A program made the position numbers and the translations under genes. The notes under the pieces are model-generated. The model saw nothing but the letters and a program-made list of their open reading frames with translations. It was not told the origin of the DNA and made no database searches. 64,000 nucleotides of DNA from Rhodotorula mucilaginosa (taxonomy: Eukaryota; Basidiomycota; Microbotryomycetes; Sporidiobolales; Sporidiobolaceae): the NCBI GenBank assembly GCA_034406715.1, contig CP137872.1, positions 372,001 to 436,000 on the forward strand, written 5' to 3'. The stretch's first letter is position 1; the number at the start of each line of letters is the position of its first letter. Positions 43,172-54,524 of the stretch are shown in pieces.

Positions 43172-45640
43172 ATGGACAGCGTCGATACTCTCACACCGTC
43201 GAGGCCATCGGAGCACTACGAGGACGTGGCATTGGGCGCTGCCGGAGGAGGAGAAGAAGGTGATGTCGGCGACGTCAACATTGCCGTCGAGACCGACGGG
43301 CGAGATCACCAACACAGCAGTGACCCGCCCAGCAGCGGACCAGAGGAGACGACAGCGACTGCGTCCTTGACGGGTCATCCTGCCACCTCGTACTACCCGC
43401 CGACCCGGTCGGTCGAAGCGTCGTACCCTCCGCTGCCCTCCTTTTCGCGCCCTTCGGACTCGCGCATCCCGACCGAATCGCCCTACTCGCCCGACACCAA
43501 CGCCGACCCTTCTACTCGCACCTCTGCACCCCGTTCTCCACCGGTCCGAGCGACTTTTGCGCGTTTGCGAGCGCTCCTGGACGCGCAGTCGCCCGCTTTG
43601 CTCGACTCGCTCTCGCCTCCGCTTCCTTCGACCGACCCAGCTCTCGCCTCGCTCAAAGCTGCAATCGCGCCGTACCGATTGCCGCAAGCCGTGATCGACT
43701 CGTATCTCCTCGCGCACGACGGGCAAGACGTGCTCGCGCTCGGCGGGTCTGCGTCCGGCGGCGCGTCCGGCGGGGCCTCGCTCGGCGGGCTCGGACTCGT
43801 GTACGGCTTGTGGTGGCTGCCGCTCGACCGCGTCGAGGAAGAGTGGCGCTTCTGGCGTCGACTGGAAGAAGCGGGCGGCCTTGTCGGCGCCGGCGTTGGA
43901 GGGGATCCCTTTGCGGCGAACGCGGCCGAGGCGGCGAACCGGTCTCGTCATGCGAGTCGGACTCACCCTTACATCCCGGAAGAAGCCGAGTCGGCGCAGG
44001 CGTCGACTTCGGGTGGTAAGGGTCCCACTGGCAACGGCGGCGCCGACGACGGCAAGGGGACTTCGATGCAAGGGATGGCATCCTTCCCGGACGGTTGGGT
44101 TCGGAATCGCTACTCTCATCCCGGATGGCTGCCGCTCTTGACCGACCGGTGCGGCAACTACATCGGTATCGACCTCGATCCGCCCCCTCCCCCGCCTGCA
44201 AGTCGGAGCGAAGGAACCGGTGCCGGCGCCGGAGCAGCGAGGCAGCGCGGGTACGGTCAGCCGGGCCAGGTGATCGCGTTCGGGCGCGAGATCGACGAAA
44301 AAGTCGTCCTCTTCCCGGGTGACGGCCCGAGCGGCTGGGCGCGTTTCCTAGCTGCGTTCGTGGAGGATCTGGAGAAGGGCGAGTTTGCGAGGTTGGGCGA
44401 ACGACCGACGACGCGGGATGCGACGGGAAGGAGGAGCGAATGGCGGGCGGGCGCGCAGTGGAGTGATGAGGAGCACAGCGGGCTCGGACGCAACGGCAGC
44501 GATGGCAGCGATGAGGGCTACGAAGGCCTTGGTGACGGGCTTGGAGAACGCGGCTACTTTGAGACGAACTTGTACGGCGACGAGGCGGTTGGCAGTAGCG
44601 CGCGGACGGCGCAGACCTGGTCAGTCGGAACGGGATCGTCTTTGCTTTGATTTGCGGTGACAGCTGACCTTTATTACCCTCGCAGGGTCCTCCGACCCGA
44701 GTACCGTCGACTGTCCGACGAACTCTCGCTCGAAGGCGGCGTGATCGCCCTCCTGTGCGAGCGCAGCCGCCGAAAGTGGCAGTCCCTCGGCGTCGGTTCG
44801 AACCACCCGGCACACCGCCGGACCATCTCGATCCCGATCCTGCGCGACGGGATGCTGATCCCGAGTCCGCGGAAGGCGGCGGCGCTAGCCGCCAGCAAGA
44901 AAGCCGCCGCTGAGCAGCGCAGGGACCAGGACGAGAATGATCAGTATGCTTCTAGCGCAGACCCGGCCGTTTCTCTGGTGCTTTCGCCGCCTTCGCCCAA
45001 GAAGTCGTCCGCCTTCTCGTTCCAGCAGCCGACTTCTCCTTCCGAATCGGCGGCCGCGCCGGTATCGGAGCCTACCTCGCCGCGCAACGACTCGAGCGGT
45101 CTCCGCAGCCCCTCGCGGCCTTCGTTCAAGTTGTTGAACTCTCACAAGAACAACGGCCGATCGGCGTCGAAACGCCCTCCACCGCCGCCGCCGGCACCGC
45201 TCGACCTGCCCGTCTTTTCCGAACTGGACTTTTCGGACGCGTTGGGCAACCAACAGCCGCGACCGATCGTGCCGCCTTCAACGGCGAGTTGGTTGCTCGC
45301 CGATCCGCCTGTGTCCAGAACCCTCGGGGGCCGGAAAGGCAGTGCGAGCAGCGCGTCCGGCGGCGGAGGGGCCATGGCCGAAGCGACCAACATGCTGAGC
45401 CGGCTCAGCTTTGGCTCGAGCTCGACTTCGCCACTCGCTTCGCCTACTTTATTGCCGCTCGCGCAGAACTCGATGTCGGCGCAGCAGGCGATGGCGGCGG
45501 CGGCGTCGGAGGACGAATACCTCGCTAGCAGGACCGCGTTGGTCGGTTCGCCGTCGTTGGGTCCGCCGTCGCCGACTTCGGACGCAACGAGGTCGCCGAC
45601 TTTGTCAGACAGCCATGTCGTCGTCGTGGAACACCACTAA
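43172..45640 (+). CDS. KNR4: Cell-wall synthesis regulator Knr4/Smi1 (SUKH domain)
   Basis: Knr4/Smi1 is a mostly disordered hub protein that couples cell-wall integrity (Slt2 MAPK) signalling to glucan and chitin synthesis genes. The model has two exons, 43172-44619 and 44686-45640, joined by a 66 nt intron with a GTCAGT donor and a CTGAC branch site at 44664-44668, giving 800 residues. The SUKH/Knr4 core reads YRLPQAVIDSYLLAHDGQD, LGLVYGLWWLPLDRVEEEWR, MASFPDGWVRNRYSHPGWLP, LLTDRCGNYIGIDLDP, GQPGQVIAFGREIDEKVVLF and GWARFLAAFVEDLEKGEF. Across the intron, TWVLRPEYRRLSDELSLEGG is the typical distal motif. Both ends are Ser/Pro/Ala-rich and disordered, as in other Knr4 proteins. Start ATG follows CAACC. 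Confidence 0.93.
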
Positions 45641-46228
45641 GTTACGCCCCTCTTTATGCCTTGAGCGCATCCTGTCTCTCGGAACTTTTGCAAACAGACA
45701 ATTCCCCTCTTCCCAAACTCCTACTCGCTCGTATACCTCCCTCCCCTAAGCCTCTTTCCGGCACTCTTGTTTCCTTCGTGGCTTTGACGACCTTTCGACG
45801 ATCCTCGCACCTCCCTCCGTATACACACTTTCAGACTCGTACACCGCGCTAGCTCCGGACTCTTCACTCCTCGATCTTGCACAGCATGTCTGCTTCTATC
45901 CCGACTTAGGGCTCTTTGTCAGGGGTTTCCGGTACCTGGGCATGACTGCTACAGTCAAGCTCCGACTGCAAGCCGAGAGCCGCTGCCGAAAGTGCTTGCC
46001 TCCGTCGGCCGGAGTTTTTTCTCCGAAGAGCGGAGGGTCACGTGCTCGGAAAGGAGAGGTGCTGCGGATTGCGAAGGTGCGGCCCCACCTTCGGAAAGCT
46101 TCTCAGCTTGCGCCTTCTCGCGATTCTGCTCGCGGCCTGTCGTGACCGTACGACGCGCTCTCTCTCCCTCTCCTTCTTTGCCTCCGAACGCAACCAGCTC
46201 TTTTCGTTCGCCACTCGCCAACTTACTC
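45641..46228. other. Intergenic region, no gene seen
   Basis: 588 bp between the KNR4 stop and the start of the small mitochondrial-type gene. The first part is T/C-rich and probably the KNR4 3' UTR. A frame open upstream of 46229 (from 45992) has no better start. Nothing else is recognised. Confidence 0.55.
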
Positions 46229-46872
46229 ATGTCGGCCTCCCTCGCTCGCACTCTGTTCCGCCCAGCTGCTCGGTCAGCTCCCGCGGCGACAAAGGGCACG
46301 ACGACTTGCCCCGCTGCACGGTTCTTCCCCTCGTCGCCGTCCGGGACTAACGCCATCATCAAGACGAGCGCGTCCGCGCGCACTCTCAACGCTATTGCCC
46401 ATATCTCGGTCGCGGCCGCGCTGGTCGCCTCCTCCGTAAGTCGCGTGACCTTCTCCGTTGTCCCGTCGACCGGAGGAACACTAGAGGCCTGCGTGTTCGT
46501 GAATGTGCGGCTGACAACTCTCGTGCTACGCAGGTGTCCTTCCTGAATCACCCCGATCCGCTATTCTTTGACCACCCTCCGAGGTCAGCGATCGGGTTCA
46601 TGCCGTCGAGGTACATCGTCGCCGGAGCAACAGCCGGAGGAGCGGACCATGCCCCTTCGAGCAGGCCAAGGCCTCGTCTGTCGCCCTCGGAAGGAAACTC
46701 GACACCACTCGGCGATGCAACCAAGATGACGACCGCCACAAGGACCGCCACCGCGCGCGCTTTTCTCGACTCGACGTCCTCGCCGAGCATGGTCGCCTAC
46801 GCGGCGTTGCTTTCCCTCTCCGACTCCCAGGGGACAGTTGCAACAGTAATGCAGCTCATGGCGAAGCGGTAA
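46229..46872 (+). CDS. Small protein with mitochondrial-type N-terminus, unknown function
   Basis: Two exons, 46229-46435 and 46534-46872, joined in phase 0 by a 98 nt intron (GTAAGT donor, GCTACGCAG acceptor), giving 181 residues. The N-terminus MSASLARTLFRPAARSAPAA is rich in Arg, Ser and Ala without acidic residues, which is typical of a mitochondrial presequence. A hydrophobic segment AIAHISVAAALVASS precedes the intron. Exon 2 begins VSFLNHPDPLFFDHPPRSAI, then a Thr/Pro/Arg-rich stretch and a final helix SMVAYAALLSLSDSQGTVAT before AKR. I do not recognise the family. A mitochondrial inner-membrane protein is plausible but unproven. Confidence 0.6.
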
Positions 46873-47446
46873 CATCGGTCCGGCCTTGACGACAATGCCT
46901 CGCCTCGAATTGCCACCTGCCTCTTTCCTCGTCGTTTCCCGACCTTATGTACCCGTTCCGTTCTACGCATGTTTCCCCACCTTGTCGTAATTCTTTACTC
47001 GTACTGTACTGGCCTTCCAACCTGCAAATCCTGTTAATATCGCACCTGCAGCGCCTCTCGTTTGGTCAAGCAGAGTCGGTCGCTGGCTTCAGCCAAAGTG
47101 TCGGAGGAAATGTATAGAGGGGGAGACACGGGCGGCTCAGGTCGTAGCTACCTCGCGGGTATAAGCACAGTAGCCTGCCGTAGTAGATTGACAAGCCCTT
47201 CTCTCCACTTGACCGCCGCCGAGTTTCATCTGAGAGAGAGGCTTTCAGACGACACTGACTGCTCCTGCCTGGGGAGGACACGAATACGAAAAAGCCAGCT
47301 CTTGTGCTGCTCCAGTCCACGCCGGCTTGCACGCCCATAGAGCATCGTCGTCGAACGGCCGCCTGGAGTTGGGCCCCTCTTTCCAGAACGCCGCCGACTT
47401 CTCGCCTGCATAGCGCGCTCGAACGGCAGCTCTGGCTCGCCGTTAG
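46873..47446. other. Upstream region of TRS120, first exon not resolved
   Basis: 574 bp between the small gene's stop and the first recognisable TRS120 exon. Only one ATG on the plus strand lies here (47110); it opens a frame with no TRAPP similarity, and I could not splice it convincingly to the next exon. The TRS120 promoter and first exon should be in this interval. Confidence 0.5.
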
Positions 47447-50400
47447 ACCGACAAGCTGGAGTCGTTCATCCAGCCCGCCAAGCTCCAGGTCCTCGTCGTC
47501 CCCGTACACCCCATCAAACGCGCGACGTTCGAACAACATGTTCAACTCGTGAAGCAGTACGCGACAGTGCCCTTGGCGGACGTCCCGCCGGACCGAAGAG
47601 GCGACAGAGGTGAGTACACGCTGGCCTGTTGGGTCCCTGCAGGTCTGGAGTCAGGACTCTGCCCGCTCGTCCTTGCCGATTGCCGATCACGCAGAAGGCC
47701 TGCTAGTCGCCGGTTCACAGGCTCTCTCAGCCCAGAGAGAAAGCCAAACTGAGACATACATACTCCCTGCGCAGCCATATTCTCAGCGACGCCGTCATCC
47801 TCCGGGTCGCTGCTGTTCGACTTTGTCACTCCGGCGACTTATGCCCCGTTGCGACCACTTTCGTTTCTCGCCGAACTGCAAACGCACCGCCGCGTGCAGG
47901 GCATCATCGGCATCTTCGATGCGTCGGAATATTCTCAGCGGCCGCTCGAGGAAGCGCTCACCAGCTTCCAAGCCTCGCTGAAGAATTTGCCGAAAACGTT
48001 TGCGACGAAAGTGTACGGATTTGGCGCGAACGAAGCCCAGGTCGAACAGGCTCGCGGGCTGAAAGAGTCAGACGGGCTGGTCATGGTGCCGAGTCAGGGC
48101 GACGTGGGATTTTACCTCAAGACGTTCCTGGCAGAGTTTGCGAGCGGGATCCTGTGGGAGTTTTCCAACATGGTGAGCCTGCGTTCGTTTGCACTCGCTC
48201 CTGAGCCTCCGATCGTAAGCTGACACGTATCCGAGTACAGGCCGCACAGCTCGAATCGCGAACGTCCATCCCGACTCCGCAAGGGCCGGATTCCGTCTCG
48301 CTCCAACGGGCAGTTTCTCGCGCCTCGGTCGACTCTTACGCCGTGTCAGATCGAGCGTCGACTCCCGACTCCCGCACTCCGATCAACGGCGTCCCACTCC
48401 TAGGAGTCGCCGCTCCGCCTCAGTCCCATCCGCACAATGTTCCCACCGGCGTCTCCGCCGCCCCGAAACGAGAATCTTCGCCCTACGGAACCTCGCCGCT
48501 ACCGCCGCCGATTAAGCCCGTCCTCCCGAGTGCGAGTGCCGCTTCGGGAATGTCGTCGTCAGCGCAGCTGGTAGATGCACGGGCGAGGAAACGCGTCGCC
48601 GGGAGGGAGAAGAAGTTGATGGGCGACATGTGGTTGCTCTCCGGCCGCCCACAGGAAGCGATCGCAGCGTGAGTCTACGCGCTTCAAAGTCGGATGTGAT
48701 AGCAGCAAACTGATTACGCGGCACCGGTGCAGGTACAACGAGGCGATCCTCCTCACCAAGGCGTGGTCAGATCAGGTCTGGCAGGCGAGCGCGTACGAAG
48801 GCGTCGCAGTCGCGCTCGTGCTTCAAGCAACCCAGCCTCGAGGGTCTCAAGGAAGTGTGAGTATTGTGGTACATGTTTCGTCCCTTTGGCGACTCCCTGA
48901 CCAGTGAGACGCGCAGCACCCGCCATCGCTCACGCCGCAGAGAAGCGAATCGCCTGCATCCCTCGGACCGACGCCCGACATCTCGACTTTTCTTTCGGCA
49001 ATACCCGAGCGACTCACGCTCGCGACGACGCTCTACGAAAAAATGCTCGCGCCGCTCAACTCGTCTCGAGATTCGGCCGGGGCGCTCGATCCCGATCGTG
49101 CGCACCCCCTGCTGTACGTCGAGGCGTGCTTGCGGAGCGCCAAGTTCCTCTTGGCGGTCAACGAAGCACGAGGCTCGATTCCGAAAGCGCTGCAAAGCTT
49201 GGTCTCGCCGACTTTGCCCGTACCGATCGCAGAATCTGGGCCGGAACAAGCCCGTCGCGCTCGCTTAAACTCCCTCGCACCTTCGAACACCGTCCCTCGG
49301 TTGTCGATCGCGACATGGCTGGATTCCGCCTACTCGCCGCACCTCGCGACGCTGTCCGTCCCGACGCGGATACGGGTTCTGGCGGACATTGCGAGCTGTT
49401 TTGGCCGGATCGGCTACCGGAGGAAAGAAGCCTTCGTGCTCCGCGAGGTCGCGGCGCTCTGCGCCGACAGCGCGGCGTCCGATCAAGCATCCCTTGCTCT
49501 TCAGGATGCGAGTGGAAACGGAGGTCTCGACTTGCGCATCGATACGGGGTCGAATTCGAGTCGGAACGGAACGAACGGAAAGGTTCTTCCGACACCACGT
49601 CGCCGCGCCGGAATCGCGAGCGATACCCAGTCACAGATCTTCGGAGTCCTCGAGCGAGTATGTTCGGCGTGTGGGCTGGATCTCGGCCCGACTGGCGACC
49701 GCAAAGGAACCGCGGGGAATGCCTCGCCGATCGAGCAAACGCAGATAAGCTCCGTTGAAACCCGCTTCGGCTGGCCCGCGATCCAGCTGGGCGTACTTCA
49801 AGACGCGAAGAGAATGGCAGAACTTGTGAACGGTCTGTCTTGGTACTTGTTGCTCCTCGAGGCTCTCCATGTTGACCGTCGGCGACTCGATCCGCAGATT
49901 ATCAGAACGCGGTCCGCTTTACGACCCTCGCTCTCCGAACCCTGGCGACCGTCATATCTCCAGAAGATCAGATCGCGCTCTGTCGAGAAGTCCCGCGCAT
50001 CGTGGCTGCAGCGACGAGGAGCGGTATGCCGCTGGCTCTCGAGTATTGGGGTCCGCCGCAAATTGTCATGAGCCTCGAGATTGCCAAGTAAGCGCGCGTC
50101 CTTTCTCGTTGCGGCTCACTTTTGCGTTCATTGACCCTTCCTCCACCCTGCCTTTCTAGGCTGGCCAAGTCACGACATCCGCACAATCGACGCATGCCCG
50201 ACGCAGCCGCCGGAATCGAGGGGTCGGGCACGAAACCGTCCACGACGAACCCTTTCCTGTATGACCCGCGTACGCAGGCGGTGCCGAGCCGCGACGAAGC
50301 CGCAGTACTCGTGCAAGACGATATCGCCGAGGTTTTCGTGACGCTCCAGAACCCGTTTCTTTTCGAGCTCGAGATCGCTGCGTTGTCGCTGAGGTCAGTT

Positions 50401-52599
50401 TCTCGCACTGCAGTGCTGCGCGCAACCTGAATGCTAACGTTTTCAATGCCGGTAGTACTCGCGGAGCAAGATTCGCGAGCGAGACCATCTCCGTCGTGGT
50501 GCCGCCAGCCTCGCTCCAAACCGTGCGAATGGTCGGGACGCCGCTCGAGCCCGGCACCCTGCAGATCCGTGGCTGCTCGGTCCAGCTTGCGGGCTGCAAG
50601 TCGCGCGAGTTTCTCCTTCCGACTTCGAAGTCGGAGTCGACAGAACCTGAGAAGACATCCGTTAACGTCGATTCGCGGCCGGAACGGATCAAGCACACCG
50701 GTCTCGACGCCTTTGCATCGCGGACGCGGACTGTAGCCGCAACCTCGAAGGAGTTTGGCGGCGAGGCCGAGAACCGATTCCTCGAATGCACGGTCGTTCC
50801 GGCTCAACCGCTGCTGTGGATGCGTTCCACGTCCTTGACGCACGGAGCTCTGATGCTCTTCGACGGCGAGACGTGAGTCCAAGTGAGGTGCATCTCGACA
50901 GCGATGCTCATACTGAACTCCTCCCTAATAGCTCGACCATCCGAATCACCCTCGAGAACGCCTCGTCGGTTCCGGTCGACTATGTCCATATCACATGCGC
51001 AGACTCGCTGACGACCGCCACACGCCAATACCTCTCCGATGCCGAACTCGAAGCTGCCGAGATCTACGAGCTCGAGGTCGACGCAGTCGAGAGACCAGTC
51101 TTCCGTTGGCTCGGGTCGCAGGACTTTTCCATCGCGCCCGGATCGTCTCGGGTACTCGAAGTCGAGTGCAGGGGCAAGATCGGATGGTGCGTCTCGGAAC
51201 CTGCATGCGTCTGTCCTTGATCTTACTAAGATGCGCGTTCTTGCACAGCATGTCCGGCTCGATTCTGGTCGACTACGGCTTCCGCGGCGACGCAACTCGT
51301 CCTGCCGACGGAACCTTGTGGACTCGACGTCTATGCTGCGACGTGCTCCTGACCGTGCACCAAACGCTGGTGGCGCACTCTCTCGAGCTTTCGCACCTCC
51401 GAAGCACGGCCAGTCCAGGAAACGCGCATGCTCGTTCGGCCAGCGTCGTCAGTCTGGGGCAACGTGGCGCTGCAGTCGACAGCCGGCTCGAAGACAACTT
51501 GCGTGATGTCGCGGATGGCGAGCATTGCTTGGCTCAGATCGCCGTCACGAACGTCAGCAGCAAACCTTTCGAGGTCAAGCTTGAACGAAAGGAGGAGGGT
51601 AAGTCCAGTCGCCAATTCGCATGACGCTTGACCGCGCTGATCCATTCTACTTGCAGAGACCTCCCTCTATCTCGAGCGGAAACGTGCCGAGCCGGGGTCA
51701 ACCCATGTGTCCGTTTGAACTTCTTCAGAAAGGGAGGTCGCAGAAGTAGCTGACCCACGCTCGGCGCCCGACCGCAGCATGCTTGTTCGACTCGATCGCC
51801 TGTCATTGTCTCCCGAGCAGGTGGAGCGCCCGACCCCCAGCCTCTCGGAGAAGCAGTTCATCGCCTCAAAGGTCAAGAGGTCGGCAGAGGAGGAGCGCCT
51901 GGAGCGCGAGCTCTTCTGGTATCGCCAGGAACTCCTGCAGCGGATACGGCTCGTCTGGAACGAGGTATGTTCGCTCGCTGGTGAGCGCGCTGCTGAAGGT
52001 TGACCCGTCGTTGCTGCAGGTCGGAAGCTTGCGGACGGGAGAGATCGGGCTACAAGCGCTCAAACTTGACCCGTCGGCTCTGGAGGTCCTGCGTCAGGAT
52101 CCAGTGCAAATCCAGCTGCGGCTCTCGGGCGAGAGTGTCATCGTCGGACATCGCAACGGTCGCGGCCCGCCGGCGTACACCGCTGCTGCGGACGACTTTC
52201 TTGCCGTCGAAGCCAGAATCACGACCAAGTCCGGTACGTCTTCGCTTCTCTGGCCCAGTGAGTGGTCATCGGAGCTGCCCCGCTTATGTATTCTCTACCC
52301 CTCGCGCAGCTTTGCCCCTTCGCCTGCGTTTGCGGCTCGAGCTCGTCCCGCCTGGATCGCCTCCGACGCCTCTCGCGCTCGCCCATCTCGCCCGCTACGT
52401 CGTGATCGAGGGCGTGACTCCCATTGACGTGGGAATGGTGGACTCGGAGAAGGACGCGGCGGTGTCGATGCCAATCTGCCTGTTGGCGCAAGGTCGGTAC
52501 GAATTCGGTTGCGTCGTGGAAGAGCTCGGGGTCCCCTCAGCCGTCAAACCGCGCAGCTGGCGAGCTCGCAGCACTCTCGTCATCAAGGTAGATCGGTAA
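47447..52599 (+). CDS. TRS120: TRAPP-II complex subunit Trs120 (5' end unresolved)
   Basis: Trs120 (TRAPPC9, HypA in Aspergillus) makes the TRAPP-II complex a GEF for the Rab11-class GTPase at the late Golgi. The first clear exon reads KLESFIQPAKLQVLVVPVHP, then FEQHVQLVKQYATVPLADVP and PDRRGD, the Trs120 N-terminal signature. Next come LLFDFVTPATYAPLRPLSF, VQGIIGIFDASEYS and QGDVGFYLKTFLAEFASGIL, a disordered Ser/Pro linker, then GREKKLMGDMWLLSGRPQEA with YNEAILLTKAWSDQVWQASA, a TPR-like block. The C-terminal half holds Ig-like beta segments (FVTLQNPFLFELEIAALSLR, TIRITLENASSVPVDYVHIT, SGSILVDYGFRG) and ends PRSWRARSTLVIKVDR with TAA at 52597-52599. More than ten introns interrupt it. An AG acceptor at 47445-47446 precedes the first exon given, so a short upstream exon is missing from this call. 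Confidence 0.9.
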
Positions 52600-52721
52600 A
52601 ACGTGTATAGATATACGATTGCTGTCGCTTGTTGCCATACTACTATCGCACTGGCTCAGAGGCTCCGTCCGTCCAAACTTTTATTGCAAAACGGAGAAGG
52701 GAAGCGTGAGTGAAAGCTTTC

Positions 52722-53684
52722 TCAGAATGCGCTACGTTTGCGGCTCTTCCATTGCTGCTCATCCGAGTCGCTGCTGCCGCTCGGGTCGGTCTCCGAGTAA
52801 CCAACTGTCTCCTTGGACCTCCGGAGCGGATAATCGGCTCTGCCTTCGGCGTCGTGTTCTGCGTCGGCGAGCCTTGCCCAGCGATGTTTGTCCCCTCTGC
52901 GCTCACGAGCACCGCGACCGAGGCTCCTTGCGGTAGCGGTGGTGGTGGTGCTCGGGGACTTGCCGAGCGCGTTCTGGGGCCCTCCGCCTCCGCCGCCGGC
53001 GCAGGAGAAACCCATCGCGGCCACTGCGAGTTGGGACAGGCCCGCGGTCACGAGCAGCTGTTGTGGCTTGTGAATGAGCTCCGAGTTCAGTCTTGGCGGC
53101 CTAATAAAGCCGTGGACGCACTGCATAGATGGCATACTTGATCCAAGATATTCCGCAATTGACCATGTCGGCGACGCCTGCTTTGCCGGCGAGATCCGCT
53201 GCTCCATCGCAGATCGTTCCCGGGTTTCCTTTAACGGCCCAGATAATGTAGCCGATGATGTTGAGCACGGCGAGGATCTGCCCGGTGTGTTTTTGGCATC
53301 AGCAAAATGGTTCAAGGCAAGATTGCCAGCGACGTACCCCAAGCAGGATCCCGCACTCCATCGAGACACCGGTACAGAACGAGATCAGTACAAAGACGAT
53401 GGCAGCTGCGCTGCCTGCTAGGCTCCACCAGGGTCCGATGATTGCCAAGTCGGTCGTGAACTGGAAATTGGAAAAAGAAGGCCACAAGTAGACCTGTAGA
53501 GCGCGTCAGCGCGTCGCACAGTCGAGTTTTCCGAGCTGCCTATGCGAACACACTCCTGTAAACAACACGAGCAAGACGAGGGCGATGAGATCTACGATCT
53601 GTGGGCAGGCAGATCGACGTTTGAGCACATTTCTCAAGGGGGAAGAGCTCTGATGGAACTTACCTTGGCTAGGGTTCCCCACAT
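52722..53684 (-). CDS. Small tetraspan MARVEL-like membrane protein
   Basis: The spliced N-terminus is MWGTLAK|IVDLIALVLLVLFTG|VYLW, made of a very short first exon at 53684 and a short second exon, each followed by a GT donor and a CAG acceptor. Hydrophobic segments: IVDLIALVLLVLFTGVYLW, SLAGSAAAIVFVLISFCTGV, ILAVLNIIGYIIWAVKG and LLVTAGLSQLAVAAMGFSCA. Between helices 3 and 4 lies a short loop with two Cys (GTICDGAADLAGKAGVADMV then NCGISW). The cytosolic tail contains a Gly run, Thr-rich KSPSTTTTATARSLGRG and a charged end (SSDSDEQQWKSRKRSAF). The layout matches uncharacterised fungal MARVEL-like proteins. Function unknown. The reading frame of the last exon has one competing frame that is also open. 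Confidence 0.7.
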
Positions 53685-54006
53685 TGCTGACTATATCGGG
53701 AAGTGAGCGGATGAGAGGAGAAAGACATAGCAAGAAAGCAGCTCGAACGCTCGCGACTGGCGGGGTGTCCGCGGAGGTCGCCCAGCAAACCGTTGCGAAG
53801 GAGGTTCGAGCGCGGTCGGAGGCGGTGCACTTTCTCGCGCGTCCGCAGCGTATCCACTCGATACACATCCGAGTAACAAGCGGTATAGGCACCGCGTCCT
53901 GCGCAGTACATAGCACAGACAGGGAAGACACGCGAACAACAGATTGACCTTCTCAAGCAAAGAATCTTCCGCCTACGAGCACTGTGAACGCCGGCCTTGC
54001 TCCTAT
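53685..54006. other. Intergenic region, no gene seen
   Basis: 322 bp between the start of the small tetraspan gene and the stop of the tiny putative gene, both minus strand. It should contain the tetraspan promoter. No recognisable coding sequence. Confidence 0.5.
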
Positions 54007-54380
54007 TTACTTGGCCATCATGCGCCTGTAGCGTACAAAGGGACTGCTGGTCAGCATGACCCCCGAGAAGGCGAGCGGCTACGCGTGAAGGGACCCACTT
54101 AAGCTGCTCCTCCTCCTCTTCCTGCTCCTTCGTCCCGTGCGGGATGTGCATCCTCGTGTCGTGCTCGCTGTCGCCGGCAGGGTTCGACTCGCCACTAGGC
54201 TGGACCATGATGATCTCCTCGCGCGCGGCCGGGTCCGGGTGGCCAGACTGGTGCGGCGCGGCGCGGCGCGGCCAGACTTCGAGTCGGACCTTGCGGGAAG
54301 GAGCGGGTAAGCGTCAGCCAGGCCACCTCGGACGCAAGCCAACCCTCGCTTACATGTCTTGCATTCTTTGGTAGTAGTGA
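54007..54380 (-). CDS. Putative small gene, unknown, 5' end unresolved
   Basis: Three phase-consistent exons: about 54354-54380 (ends PKNARH), then a 64 nt intron with a GTAAGC donor at 54353. The second exon is 54099-54289, starting VRLEVWPRRAAPHQSGHPDP and continuing AREEIIMVQPSGESNPAGDS to a Glu-rich end. The last exon is 54007-54025, ending LKRRMMAK and stop. The intron between the last two uses GTGGGT and CTACAG. Coding-like composition and matched phases suggest a real small protein, but I do not recognise it and found no initiating ATG; a short first exon may lie up to 54524. It sits between two tetraspan genes on the same strand. Confidence 0.4.
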
Positions 54381-54524
54381 CTTCGCAAAAGGGGAGAGAG
54401 GTGTGAGGAGAAGGAGAGAGAAGCGGGTCGAGTCCCGCCCCGACTCGCATCTCGAGCCAGGTGGCACATGACGACAAGGTGGGGAAACGAGGAAGGCTCG
54501 GTCGAGGGTACTTTCTACGGCCAA

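Noticed and set aside
43653-44813. Long minus-strand open frame (386 codons) opposite KNR4
   Set aside because: An Arg/Pro/Ser-rich shadow of the SUKH coding exon, without any conserved motif.
54253-54271. GCGCG-type short tandem repeat as a mobile-element footprint
   Set aside because: It is a simple GC repeat inside a coding exon. There is no terminal repeat or target-site duplication.
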